Below, one piece after another: positions 56,985 to 64,000 of a stretch of DNA of 64,000 nt. The notes under the pieces were generated by a model. It ran no database searches and was not told the DNA's origin. It saw only the letters and a program-made list of their open reading frames with translations. Source of the stretch: Aquirufa antheringensis (GTDB taxonomy: Bacteria > Bacteroidota > Bacteroidia > Cytophagales > Spirosomataceae); NCBI RefSeq assembly GCF_004307425.1, contig NZ_SEWZ01000004.1, positions 248,001 to 312,000 on the forward strand, read 5' to 3'. The translations under genes and the position numbers were made by a program. Each line of letters starts with the position of its first letter. The first letter of the stretch is position 1.

Positions 56985-57191
56985 TTATTCTTTCGTATCG
57001 TCTAACTCTTTATTGATCTGATCTTTTACATCATTTTTCGCATTTTGAAACTCGCGAATACCTTTTCCAAGGCCTTTCATTAATTCTGGAAGTTTTTTTC
57101 CTCCAAAAAACAATAAAATCAATAAACCAATCAATAGCATTTCGCCACCGCCTAGGCTATTTAAAAATAATAATATGCTTGCAGTCATCAT
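56985..57191 (-). CDS. tatA: Sec-independent protein translocase subunit TatA/TatE
   Basis: TatA makes the variable pore of the Tat system, which exports folded proteins. The 68-residue protein has one N-terminal membrane span and the amphipathic helix (GGGEMLLIGLLILLFFGGKK, then PELMKGLGKGIREFQNA), ending in a polar tail. The FGGKKLPELMKGLGKG motif is diagnostic. TatC is not in the window. A terminator follows, so it is probably independent of gatA. Confidence 0.93.
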   Translation of the reverse strand: MMTASILLFLNSLGGGEMLLIGLLILLFFGGKKLPELMKGLGKGIREFQNAKNDVKDQINKELDDTKE

Positions 57192-57249
57192 ATCTAGTTT
57201 TGTCTAAATTTTCGTAAATATATTTAAAAAAGGTTAATTATTCGTGTAT

Positions 57250-57669
57250 TTAAAGATGTTTTTCAAACGCATCCAGCTCCTCTTTAATCGCTTTACCTAC
57301 CCAAACGACAATCGCTAAATCATCTGCAAATCCGACTAACGGAAGGAAGTCTGGAATAACATCAATAGGCATCACAAAGTAAAGCAACGCAGCCGTGATT
57401 TTAACTAACGTCATTGCAGGCAACTTAGTATAAGAACCTTGCACGTAGGCCTTCATTAATTCACTAAATAAAATGATATAGCGATTTAACAATTTAACAA
57501 CAGTCAAATTATTGCTTGCTGCCGTTTCTTGTACCTTTTTCAATGCGCCCTTCAATAAAGTCAGTAAACCAATTTTATTTTGAGAAAAAAGGAGCTCACT
57601 CTTTTCCATTGCTTCCTTAAAAAAACGGGAGTCCACAATGCGCTTTACCCAAGTCCCTGATTGTGACAT
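57250..57669 (-). CDS. DUF1232 (YkvA-type) membrane protein
   Basis: The 139-residue protein has one hydrophobic segment (about 88-110) with the DUF1232 core AALLYFVMPIDVIPDFLPLVGFADDLAIV, preceded by a helical part. Function is unknown; the family is widespread. It is divergent from mdh across a 97-base gap. Confidence 0.85.
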   Translation of the reverse strand: MSQSGTWVKRIVDSRFFKEAMEKSELLFSQNKIGLLTLLKGALKKVQETAASNNLTVVKLLNRYIILFSELMKAYVQGSYTKLPAMTLVKITAALLYFVMPIDVIPDFLPLVGFADDLAIVVWVGKAIKEELDAFEKHL

Positions 57670-57766
57670 AATAATTTCGATTAATGCTTAAATATAATGA
57701 AATCATTTAAGGATTTGTCGTATTTTTGTATCGTTTTTTGAATCATTCTTACCAAAAATTATAACA

Positions 57767-58702
57767 ATGAAAATCACAGTAGTAGGAGCAGGTGCTGTAG
57801 GAGCAACTTGTGCTGACAACATTGCCAGAAAAGAATTGGCAGATGAATTAGTTTTATTAGATATCAAAGAAGGTATCGCAGAAGGTAAAACATTAGATAT
57901 GTATCAAACAGCTAGCTTGTTAGGCTTTGATACAACGTTAATCGGTTCTACTAACGATTACACAAAGACAGCTAATTCCGATGTTGTGGTGATTACATCT
58001 GGTCTTCCACGTAAACCAGGTATGACTCGTGAAGAGTTAATCGGAGTGAATGCAGGAATCGTGAAAAGTGTCGTTGAAAACATCTTAAAATACTCGAAAA
58101 ACCCAATTATCGTGATCATCTCTAACCCGATGGATACGATGACCTATTTAGCTAAATCTGTAGCTGGATTAGATAAGCACCGCATCATCGGTATGGGTGG
58201 TACCTTAGACTCAGCTCGTTTCAAATGCTATTTAGCAAAAGCAATGGATGTATCAATCAACGATATCTCTGGTACTGTTATCGGTGGTCACGGAGATACA
58301 ACGATGATTCCATTAAAGCGTTTAGCAACTTATAACGGTGTTCCAGTTTCTCAATTCTTAGATGACACCACTTTAGATAAAGTAGTGGCTGATACGATGG
58401 TAGGTGGAGCTACATTAACAGGCTTATTAGGAACTTCTGCTTGGTATGCACCAGGTGCTGCTGGAGCGGCTTTAGTAGAAGCAATCGTTCGTGATGAGAA
58501 GAAAATCATGGCATGTTGCGTATCTCTTGATGGAGAATATGGCCAAAAAGATATCTGCTTAGGCGTACCTGTCGTTTTAGGCAAGAATGGTTGGGAGAAA
58601 ATCGTAGACTACAAATTAACTGAAGACGAGCAAACTGCTTTCAATAAATCAGCTGATGCCGTTCGCAATATGAACTCGGTGTTAGATACCTTGTCACTAT
58701 AA
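57767..58702 (+). CDS. mdh: Malate dehydrogenase
   Basis: Mdh interconverts malate and oxaloacetate with NAD in the TCA cycle. The 311-residue protein has the nucleotide motif GAGAVGAT (7-14), IISNPMDTMTYL (the N-P-x-D region with catalytic Asp-type position) and catalytic His175 in GGHGDTTMIPL. It starts like the lactate-dehydrogenase-like malate dehydrogenases rather than the E. coli type. GLPRKPGMTREEL contains the substrate Arg pair that favours malate. A TATTTTTG box at 57721-57728 is a possible -7 element. Confidence 0.93.
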   Translation: MKITVVGAGAVGATCADNIARKELADELVLLDIKEGIAEGKTLDMYQTASLLGFDTTLIGSTNDYTKTANSDVVVITSGLPRKPGMTREELIGVNAGIVKSVVENILKYSKNPIIVIISNPMDTMTYLAKSVAGLDKHRIIGMGGTLDSARFKCYLAKAMDVSINDISGTVIGGHGDTTMIPLKRLATYNGVPVSQFLDDTTLDKVVADTMVGGATLTGLLGTSAWYAPGAAGAALVEAIVRDEKKIMACCVSLDGEYGQKDICLGVPVVLGKNGWEKIVDYKLTEDEQTAFNKSADAVRNMNSVLDTLSL

Positions 58703-58716
58703 TTATCCAGTAATTT

Positions 58717-58750
58717 AAAAGCCTCTCCTATTTGTTTAGGGGAGGCTTTT
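58717..58750 (+). terminator. Bidirectional intrinsic terminator after mdh
   Basis: A stem of about 14 bp (58717-58730 with 58737-58750, AAAAGCCTCTCCTA/TAGGGGAGGCTTTT, one T-G pair) ends mdh on the plus strand and, because of the flanking A and T runs, can also act on the minus strand after the MacB-type gene. Confidence 0.85.
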
Positions 58751-58760
58751 CTGTGGGTGA

Positions 58761-58788
58761 CAGTAACCAGTGGACAGTAGTCAGTAAT
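58761..58788 (-). repeat. Divergent heptad array (AGT/ACTG core)
   Basis: Read on the minus strand from the TAG stop of the MacB-type gene, ACTG recurs four times at exact 7-bp spacing (ATTACTG, ACTACTG, TCCACTG, GTTACTG). Read on the plus strand the units start AGT (AGTAACC, AGTGGAC, AGTAGTC, AGTAATC), so it may be related to the AGTC arrays with a different core. Confidence 0.7.
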
Positions 58789-60024
58789 CTATTTAGATCG
58801 AATCGCAATCACTGGGTCCATCTTAGCCGCTACCCAAGCCGGGATAATTCCCGATAGTATTCCGATAAAGCTGGAGATAAATAATCCCGTCACGATATTC
58901 TTCATGGATAATACCAGAGGTAAAGCATCTTGCGGTATCAAGGTGAGTAAGACGACTAGTCCTATTCCGACTAATCCCCCAATCAAACTCAAGAATACGG
59001 CCTCAAACAAGAATTGGAATAGTATGAAATAATTTTTCGCGCCCAGCGATTTTTGAATACCTATAATATTGGTGCGTTCTTTTACAGAAACGAACATAAT
59101 ATTAGCAATACCGAAACCACCTACTAGTAAGGAGAATCCAGCAATTAACGCACCTGCCACATTTAATGCCGCGAAGATTCCATCAAAGAATTGATTCAAA
59201 CCGTCTAGTCGATTCACGGCAAAATTGCTCTCTTGTTTAGGCTTAATAGATCGTAAAGAACGCATTAAGCCAGTGACCTCCCCTTCTAAATTTTCCTGAC
59301 CTAAATCGTCATCCATCGCCTTAATCGCGATGTCAGGTGCAGGTTTATCTTTCTGAAAAACAGCAGAAAATGTAGAATAAGGAATAAATACTTTTTCATC
59401 AGGCGTTCCACCAAAACTCAACAAATCAGTCCCTTTCTTTTCAATAATTCCAATGATTTGAAATTTAATTCCATTTAGCTTGATTTGATCTCCTACCGTA
59501 GCTTGCAAGTTTTCTGAAACTTTAGCCCCAATAATCACCACATTCAATGCATTCTCTGACTCAATAGGTAAAAAATAACGACCATATTGTACGGGCACAC
59601 TCGTTATTTGATTGTAATCATAACTCGCCCCCGTCATATTCACATCCATACTTGAGCTACCTCGAGTAGCGGATGCCGAACGTCCGTTATCAATAATCGC
59701 GATGGCTTTAGCTGACTTCAAATTATCTTTCAGAAATTGAAACTCTGAGTATTTCATCTCTGGGCGATTCAAATATTTCCACCAAGGATAGTTATTCTGC
59801 ATTATCCATGGCCATTTACCCACGTACAAAACGCCAGAACCTGCAAAGGAATCAATTTCAGACCTAATATTCTTATTGAGGGAATCCACCGCAGTAAAGA
59901 CCGCTACAATGGCAAAAATTCCAACGCTTACACCTAATAGCGAAAGAGTTGTTCTTAAAATATTGGATCTCAAAGCCTGGTAGGCAAAGATCAAACTTTC
60001 GTAAACTTGGATTAAAAACTTCAT
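58789..60024 (-). CDS. MacB/FtsX-type ABC transporter permease
   Basis: The 411-residue protein has one N-terminal membrane span, a large periplasmic MacB_PCD domain (about 45-275) and three C-terminal spans with the FtsX core (FSLLVGGFGIANIMFVSVKERTNIIGIQKSLGAKNYFIL). It is a mechanotransmission type permease of the MacB family; substrate unknown. No ATPase gene is next to it. A TAAATTTG box at 60042-60049 (minus strand) fits the -7 consensus upstream of its ATG. Its stop borders the divergent heptad array. Confidence 0.88.
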   Translation of the reverse strand: MKFLIQVYESLIFAYQALRSNILRTTLSLLGVSVGIFAIVAVFTAVDSLNKNIRSEIDSFAGSGVLYVGKWPWIMQNNYPWWKYLNRPEMKYSEFQFLKDNLKSAKAIAIIDNGRSASATRGSSSMDVNMTGASYDYNQITSVPVQYGRYFLPIESENALNVVIIGAKVSENLQATVGDQIKLNGIKFQIIGIIEKKGTDLLSFGGTPDEKVFIPYSTFSAVFQKDKPAPDIAIKAMDDDLGQENLEGEVTGLMRSLRSIKPKQESNFAVNRLDGLNQFFDGIFAALNVAGALIAGFSLLVGGFGIANIMFVSVKERTNIIGIQKSLGAKNYFILFQFLFEAVFLSLIGGLVGIGLVVLLTLIPQDALPLVLSMKNIVTGLFISSFIGILSGIIPAWVAAKMDPVIAIRSK

Positions 60025-60041
60025 AGAATGTTGCTAGAATT

Positions 60042-60049
60042 CAAATTTA
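60042..60049 (-). promoter_or_regulatory. Candidate -7 box of the MacB-type permease gene
   Basis: On the minus strand TAAATTTG matches TAnnTTTG and lies 17 bases upstream of the start codon. No clear -33 partner. Nothing else was recognised in the 137-base divergent gap. Confidence 0.3.
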
Positions 60050-60161
60050 GAAAATTAATCACTAGAAATACGCTTCCTTTTTATGAACAGAGCGTATAAA
60101 CTTTGAATGGCAATATGAAGGTAAGATTGGATTTTGTAATTTCACTTTTCCTTTTGGAATT

Positions 60162-63107
60162 ATGAGCTGGAGCAATTACGAAGTACGTTTGTTGAAAGAC
60201 CATTTTGAGGGTCGATTGTTTTTTGACGAGAGCCAAACCTCGCAAATAGCCAAACGTATCTATGCGACAGATGCCTCCGTTTACCAAGTAAAACCAGCGG
60301 CAGTGGCCATTCCATCCACTGTCAAAGACATCAAACGCCTGATTCAATTTGCTAGTCAAGCCAAGACCGGCTTAATCCCGAGAGGTGCCGGGACTTCATT
60401 AGCAGGCCAGGTGGTGGGGAATGGCATTGTTATGGAAATCTCTTCGGCTTTAGGTAAAGTCATATCACTAAACCGAAAAGAGAAAACGGTTTGGATAGAA
60501 CCGGGAATAGTCAGAGATGATTTAAACAAACATTTGGCGACAGCTGATTTGTTTTTTGGTCCAGAAACATCGACAGCAAATCGCGCGCTCCTAGGTGGGA
60601 TGCTCGGAAATAATAGTTGTGGATTGCATAGTATTGTTTGGGGGTCAGTACGTGATCATATTTTGGAAACACGTGCCTTTTTATCCGATGGTACAGAAAT
60701 TCACACGCATCCCTTAACGAGAGAGGAATTCTACCACAAGACTACCCTACAAAATTTAGAAGGCAAGATTTATCGCGAGATTCATCGGATGCTTAATAAC
60801 CCAGAGATTCAAACGTTAATTCAAGAGAGGTTTCCTAAAAAGTCCATCAAACGTAGAAATACAGGCTATGCTTTAGATGCCTTATTGGAAATGCAACCCT
60901 TTAATTCGGATGGTGAACCATTCAATCTCTCCAAATTGATTGCGGGATCAGAAGGCACATTAGCTGTCGTTCACGCGATGAAATTGAATTTATTGGATCT
61001 TCCTGAACCAGAAGTGGCGCTGGTTTGTATCCATTGCCAAAGCTTGCAAGAATCTCTGCAAGTCAATATTGAGGCCCTAAAGCATCCGATACTTGCCTCA
61101 GAATTAGTGGATGATTACATCCTTTCGTTCACGGAAGGCCATCCGAATTTCGAAAAAGACCGCGATTTTATTAATGGAAAGCCTGCCGCCATTTTGATGG
61201 TGGAATTCCGTTCAACAGATCGAGCTACCTTAGAAGATCAGGTTTCAGCGTTCATTAAGCAATTGAAGTCGCAAAATTTAGGTTATGCTTATCCCACTTT
61301 ATTTGGTCAGGAGATTGCCAAAGGTTGGGACATCCGAAAAGCTGGCCTAGGATTAATCCGAAATCTTGAGGGAGATACACAACCCGTTAATCTAATTGAA
61401 GACTGCGCAGTTGATCCATTGGATTTACCTGCTTATGTAGCAGAAATACAAGCATTACTCTCGAAGTACGATACGAATGCGGCCTATTATGCGCACGCAG
61501 GAGCAGGAGAATTGCATATTGAGCCCTTTATCAACTTAAAGAGTCCAGAAGGTGTCGCCATTTTCCGAAATTTATTAACAGAAACGGTTGAAATACTGAA
61601 GAAATACAACGGGTCTTTGAGCGGAGAACACGGGGATGGTCGTTTGCGCGGCGAATTCATTCCCGCCTTAATGGGCAAAGAAGTATATAGTCTTTTCAAA
61701 GAGATCAAGCATGTATTTGATCCTCAAAATATCTTCAATCCAGGTAAAATAACGGCTAGTCCTCCTATGGATACCGCCTTCCGTTTTACGGATAAAAAAG
61801 CAGCTGAACCGACTTATTTCTTTGATTATGGAGTTTGGAAAAACCCCTTAGGTCTCGCTGAAAAATGCTCTGGTTCTGGAGATTGCAAGAAAACAGCCTT
61901 AAGTGGCGGCACGATGTGCCCTAGTTATATGGCCAGTTTGCAAGAAAAAGATTCCACCCGGGCAAGGGCGAATATGCTCAGACAATTATTGAGTTCACCT
62001 AAGGAGGAAACATTTAGCAACCCGGCTTTGCACGAGATTTTGGACTTATGTTTATCTTGTAAAGGCTGCCAGACCGAATGCCCTTCCGGCGTCGACATGG
62101 GGAAATTGAAGGCTGAGACCTTGCAACAATCGTATTTGAAAAATGGAGTGCCCTTACGCACGAAATTAATCGGACACTTCCCTACCCTGCAACGCTATGC
62201 TAGTTATGTAGCTCCCTTATATAATTTTATGGTTGAATTCCCATTGACGTCTAGCTTAGTAAAACTAGCGATGGGATTCTCCATCGAACGAAGTCTACCA
62301 ACGGTACAATTTGCCAGCTTGGAAAAATGGTTTGAGCGTTATGCGCAGAAAAACCCACAAGATGCCTATGAAAATGGATTTGTCTACCTATTAGCAGATG
62401 AATTCACTAATCACAATGAGGTTCCTTTAGGTCAAAAGACCGTTAAATTATTAAATCAATTAGGTTACGGGGTTCAAATTCCGAAAGGAATTGTCACCGG
62501 TAGAAGTTTTATTTCCAAAGGAATGTTAATTGAGGCCAAAGCGCTTGCTAATTCAAATGTGGATCAATTAGGTAGTCTAATTTCCTACGAACATCCTCTT
62601 TTAGGTATTGAACCAAGTGCCATATTAACATTTAGAGACGAAATTCCTTCTCTAGTGGATGCTGAAAAACGCGAACAAGCGGAACAATTAAAACCGAATT
62701 GTTTGTTACTTGATGAATTCATTGCACGCGAATTTAAGGCAGGAAAAATAACTTCTGATTCCTTCCACGGGAAACAGCAAAAAATCCTCCTACACGGCCA
62801 TTGCCACCAAAAATCAATAGCCGGATTGACATCTACCCGAATCGCATTAACCATTCCATCTCAATACGAAGTAGAATTACTACCGACGGGATGCTGCGGA
62901 ATGGCAGGATCTTTTGGCTATGAGAAAAAACACTATAAAATTTCTCAACAAATCGCGAATCTGGTTTTATTTCCGCGTCTCTTAAATAAACCCATCAAAA
63001 GTATTATTGCTAGCAACGGAACTTCTTGTAGACACCAAATCAAAGATGGTATCGAACAAACTGGACTCCACACGGCAGAAATCCTGTATAACGCCCTAAA
63101 AGACTAA
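60162..63107 (+). CDS. FAD-linked oxidase/iron-sulfur fusion dehydrogenase (D-lactate/2-hydroxyacid type)
   Basis: The 981-residue protein joins a FAD-binding oxidase (about 1-545: PRGAGTSLAGQVVGNGIVME, GGMLGNNSCGLHS, and the FAD-oxidase C-terminal domain ending HVFDPQNIFNPGKI) to a 4Fe-4S dicluster domain (CSGSGDCKK, CLSCKGCQTECPSG) and a C-terminal cysteine-rich CCG domain (HGHCHQKSI, PTGCCGMAGSFG). It resembles the Dld/GlcD-GlcF type fusion seen in Bacteroidota and some Actinobacteria. It should oxidise D-lactate or glycolate and donate to quinone. It is followed eight bases later by a DUF4286 gene. Confidence 0.88.
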   Translation: MSWSNYEVRLLKDHFEGRLFFDESQTSQIAKRIYATDASVYQVKPAAVAIPSTVKDIKRLIQFASQAKTGLIPRGAGTSLAGQVVGNGIVMEISSALGKVISLNRKEKTVWIEPGIVRDDLNKHLATADLFFGPETSTANRALLGGMLGNNSCGLHSIVWGSVRDHILETRAFLSDGTEIHTHPLTREEFYHKTTLQNLEGKIYREIHRMLNNPEIQTLIQERFPKKSIKRRNTGYALDALLEMQPFNSDGEPFNLSKLIAGSEGTLAVVHAMKLNLLDLPEPEVALVCIHCQSLQESLQVNIEALKHPILASELVDDYILSFTEGHPNFEKDRDFINGKPAAILMVEFRSTDRATLEDQVSAFIKQLKSQNLGYAYPTLFGQEIAKGWDIRKAGLGLIRNLEGDTQPVNLIEDCAVDPLDLPAYVAEIQALLSKYDTNAAYYAHAGAGELHIEPFINLKSPEGVAIFRNLLTETVEILKKYNGSLSGEHGDGRLRGEFIPALMGKEVYSLFKEIKHVFDPQNIFNPGKITASPPMDTAFRFTDKKAAEPTYFFDYGVWKNPLGLAEKCSGSGDCKKTALSGGTMCPSYMASLQEKDSTRARANMLRQLLSSPKEETFSNPALHEILDLCLSCKGCQTECPSGVDMGKLKAETLQQSYLKNGVPLRTKLIGHFPTLQRYASYVAPLYNFMVEFPLTSSLVKLAMGFSIERSLPTVQFASLEKWFERYAQKNPQDAYENGFVYLLADEFTNHNEVPLGQKTVKLLNQLGYGVQIPKGIVTGRSFISKGMLIEAKALANSNVDQLGSLISYEHPLLGIEPSAILTFRDEIPSLVDAEKREQAEQLKPNCLLLDEFIAREFKAGKITSDSFHGKQQKILLHGHCHQKSIAGLTSTRIALTIPSQYEVELLPTGCCGMAGSFGYEKKHYKISQQIANLVLFPRLLNKPIKSIIASNGTSCRHQIKDGIEQTGLHTAEILYNALKD

Positions 63108-63114
63108 CGCAATC

Positions 63115-63420
63115 ATGATTCAATACAACATATCACTCTTCATTGAGCCAAGCATCACAGAAACGGCATTAAGAGCCTTAAAAACCATAATAATGCCAGA
63201 AATCGAGAAGCAAGCCTTCATCGATCAAATTCATTTATTTGAAATCAGTTCACATCAAGAGCCTGATTCAAACGGTTACTCCTTGCAATGCTGGTTACCC
63301 GAATTCGAAGAAGGACACAAGGAATTCATCGAAGGAGTCGTCTCAGGATTTTTCCAAAAAGAATTCGCGAATCAGTATGTGTACTTTCCGAGTCAACTGA
63401 AGAGAGTCGATAGTCACTAG
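63115..63420 (+). CDS. DUF4286 family protein
   Basis: A 101-residue protein of unknown function. The start MIQYNISLFIEPSITETAL and the central QCWLPEFEEGHKEFI resemble DUF4286, a small Bacteroidota family with a probable alpha/beta ferredoxin-like fold. No membrane spans. The last five residues (RVDSH) and the stop codon come from the 7-bp repeat array that begins at 63404, so the original end was probably near QLK. It probably shares a transcript with the FAD/Fe-S gene. Confidence 0.75.
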   Translation: MIQYNISLFIEPSITETALRALKTIIMPEIEKQAFIDQIHLFEISSHQEPDSNGYSLQCWLPEFEEGHKEFIEGVVSGFFQKEFANQYVYFPSQLKRVDSH

Positions 63421-63438
63421 TCGATAGTCGATAGTCAT
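63404..63438 (+). repeat. AGTC heptad array 4 (five units)
   Basis: Units GAGTCGA, TAGTCAC, TAGTCGA, TAGTCGA and TAGTCAT follow one another; the third unit's TAG is the DUF4286 stop codon. The array runs directly into small palindromes and a 66-bp tandem repeat. Confidence 0.93.
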
Positions 63439-63609
63439 CGCTACGCGATTTAGTCGCCTACGGCTTAGTTAAATAAATAATTCCTAAACTCATCGCCGAA
63501 GGCGATTCCAACTTTGTGCTTTTTTCTTTGATCTTTGTGCTTTCATTGCACGAAACCATCGCCGAAGGCGATTCCAACTTTGTGCTTTTTGCTTTGATCT
63601 TTGTGCTTT
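63437..63609. repeat. Mini-hairpin repeats and 66-bp tandem repeat
   Basis: Three-base-loop palindromes occur at 63437-63449 (ATCGC-TAC-GCGAT), 63456-63464 (GCC-TAC-GGC), 63492-63506 and 63558-63572 (ATCGCC-GAA-GGCGAT). A 53-base sequence at 63491-63543 recurs with one mismatch at 63557-63609 (period 66) and contains repeated CTTTGTGCTTT-like units. It lies between DUF4286 and the partial ung and ends at its stop codon. Confidence 0.85.
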
Positions 63610-64000
63610 ATAAAGCCCAATCAATCACCTCTTGGCCACTCCCCACCAGGTACTCATTAATCTTAGAAAAAGGCTTCGTCTTAAAAAATCCACCTCGATT
63701 AGCCGATAAAGGCGATGGATGAGCCGCTTGAATGATGAAGTGGCGCTGTGAATCAATGTATTTGCCTAGTTTTTGGGCGTATGCACCCCATAAAACAAAA
63801 ACAACGTTTTCTTTCTCTTCATTTAAAATCTGGATGACTTGTTGAGTGAATTCCTCCCAGCCTCGTTTAGCGTGTGAATTAGGTTCTCCAGAACGAACCG
63901 TTAAAACCGCATTCAGTAGTAAAACACCTTGATCCGCCCAGCTTCTCAAATCCCCGTCATTTCGAATAATTCTCAAATCATCATATAGTTCCTTGTAGAT
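63608..64000 (-). CDS. ung: Uracil-DNA glycosylase (5' part cut by window edge)
   Basis: UNG removes uracil from DNA, starting base-excision repair. The C-terminal 130 residues are visible: LLLNAVLTVRSGEPNSH, the helical GWEEFTQQVIQIL, FVLWGAYAQKLGKYI and the minor-groove loop HPSPLSANRGGFF. The frame is open to base 64000 (IYKELYDDLRIIR), so the start codon and the catalytic GQDPYH motif lie outside the window. A shorter internal start should not be used. The stop codon touches the 66-bp tandem repeat. Confidence 0.92.
   Translation of the reverse strand: MYKELYDDLRIIRNDGDLRSWADQGVLLLNAVLTVRSGEPNSHAKRGWEEFTQQVIQILNEEKENVVFVLWGAYAQKLGKYIDSQRHFIIQAAHPSPLSANRGGFFKTKPFSKINEYLVGSGQEVIDWAL

Overview
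The window reads as ordinary chromosome from a member of the Bacteroidota, most likely Cytophagales; a gliding freshwater type is my guess only. The clade is indicated by the giant type IX secretion (T9SS) translocon SprA, a T9SS plug protein, a small protein with a T9SS sorting domain, a single LpxC/FabZ fusion protein, a PUR-alpha-like protein, DUF4199 and DUF4403 proteins, a ClpC with a low-complexity linker, few Shine-Dalgarno sequences, and promoter boxes of the TAnnTTTG type. I see no insertion sequence, prophage, CRISPR array, rRNA operon or integron.

Layout. 1-1575: ribosome and RNA processing genes on the minus strand (rimM partial, rpsP, RNase P RNA). 1593-11888: mostly minus-strand housekeeping genes (DUF4403 lipoprotein, clpC-fabG, WbqC-like, TsaC/YciO-type, YihY-type membrane protein, thioesterase, mltG, Ldh-family dehydrogenase) plus a plus-strand lipid A acyltransferase-like gene. 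11979-16636: glutamate-synthase-like FMN protein, ABC-F ATPase and T9SS plug protein on the plus strand. 16696-25627: ychF, PUR protein, RlpA-like protein, thioredoxin-like protein, YdcF, pfkA, and M42 and S9 peptidases. 25700-30319: leucine (or citramalate-type) operon leuC-leuD-leuA-like-leuB. 30439-37707: GntR regulator with RhaT-type transporter, quinoprotein dehydrogenase with a heme c site, T9SS cargo-like protein, membrane-bound AraC-type regulator, Nramp-related transporter. 37751-42995: tRNA(CAU), HD phosphohydrolase, lpxD-lpxC/fabZ-lpxA and an ABC ATPase. 42988-57669: GldF-like permease, two DUF4199-type proteins, a degenerate dihydroorotase, gcvH, sprA, ruvA, a LysM transglycosylase, gatA, tatA, DUF1232. 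57767-64000: mdh, MacB-type permease, a large FAD/Fe-S oxidoreductase, DUF4286 protein and a partial ung.

The least explained signal is a family of 7-bp-periodic arrays (core AGTC, units such as TAGTCGA and TAGTCAC) starting exactly at, or supplying, the stop codons of genes. They lie at 16627-16695, 23230-23376, 23450-23530 (inverted) and 63404-63438, with a divergent relative at 58761-58788. Because 7 is not a multiple of 3, three consecutive TAG-starting units place a stop codon in every forward frame. Other convergent gene pairs here instead interlock their stop codons with a 4-bp overlap. A second notable item is the dihydroorotase homologue, which has lost most metal ligands and is probably a non-catalytic PyrC-like partner protein.

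Limits: all calls come from reading the sequence and from family knowledge; no search, alignment or folding program was run. Protein start sites were adjusted by eye where the longest reading frame began upstream of the conserved protein start.
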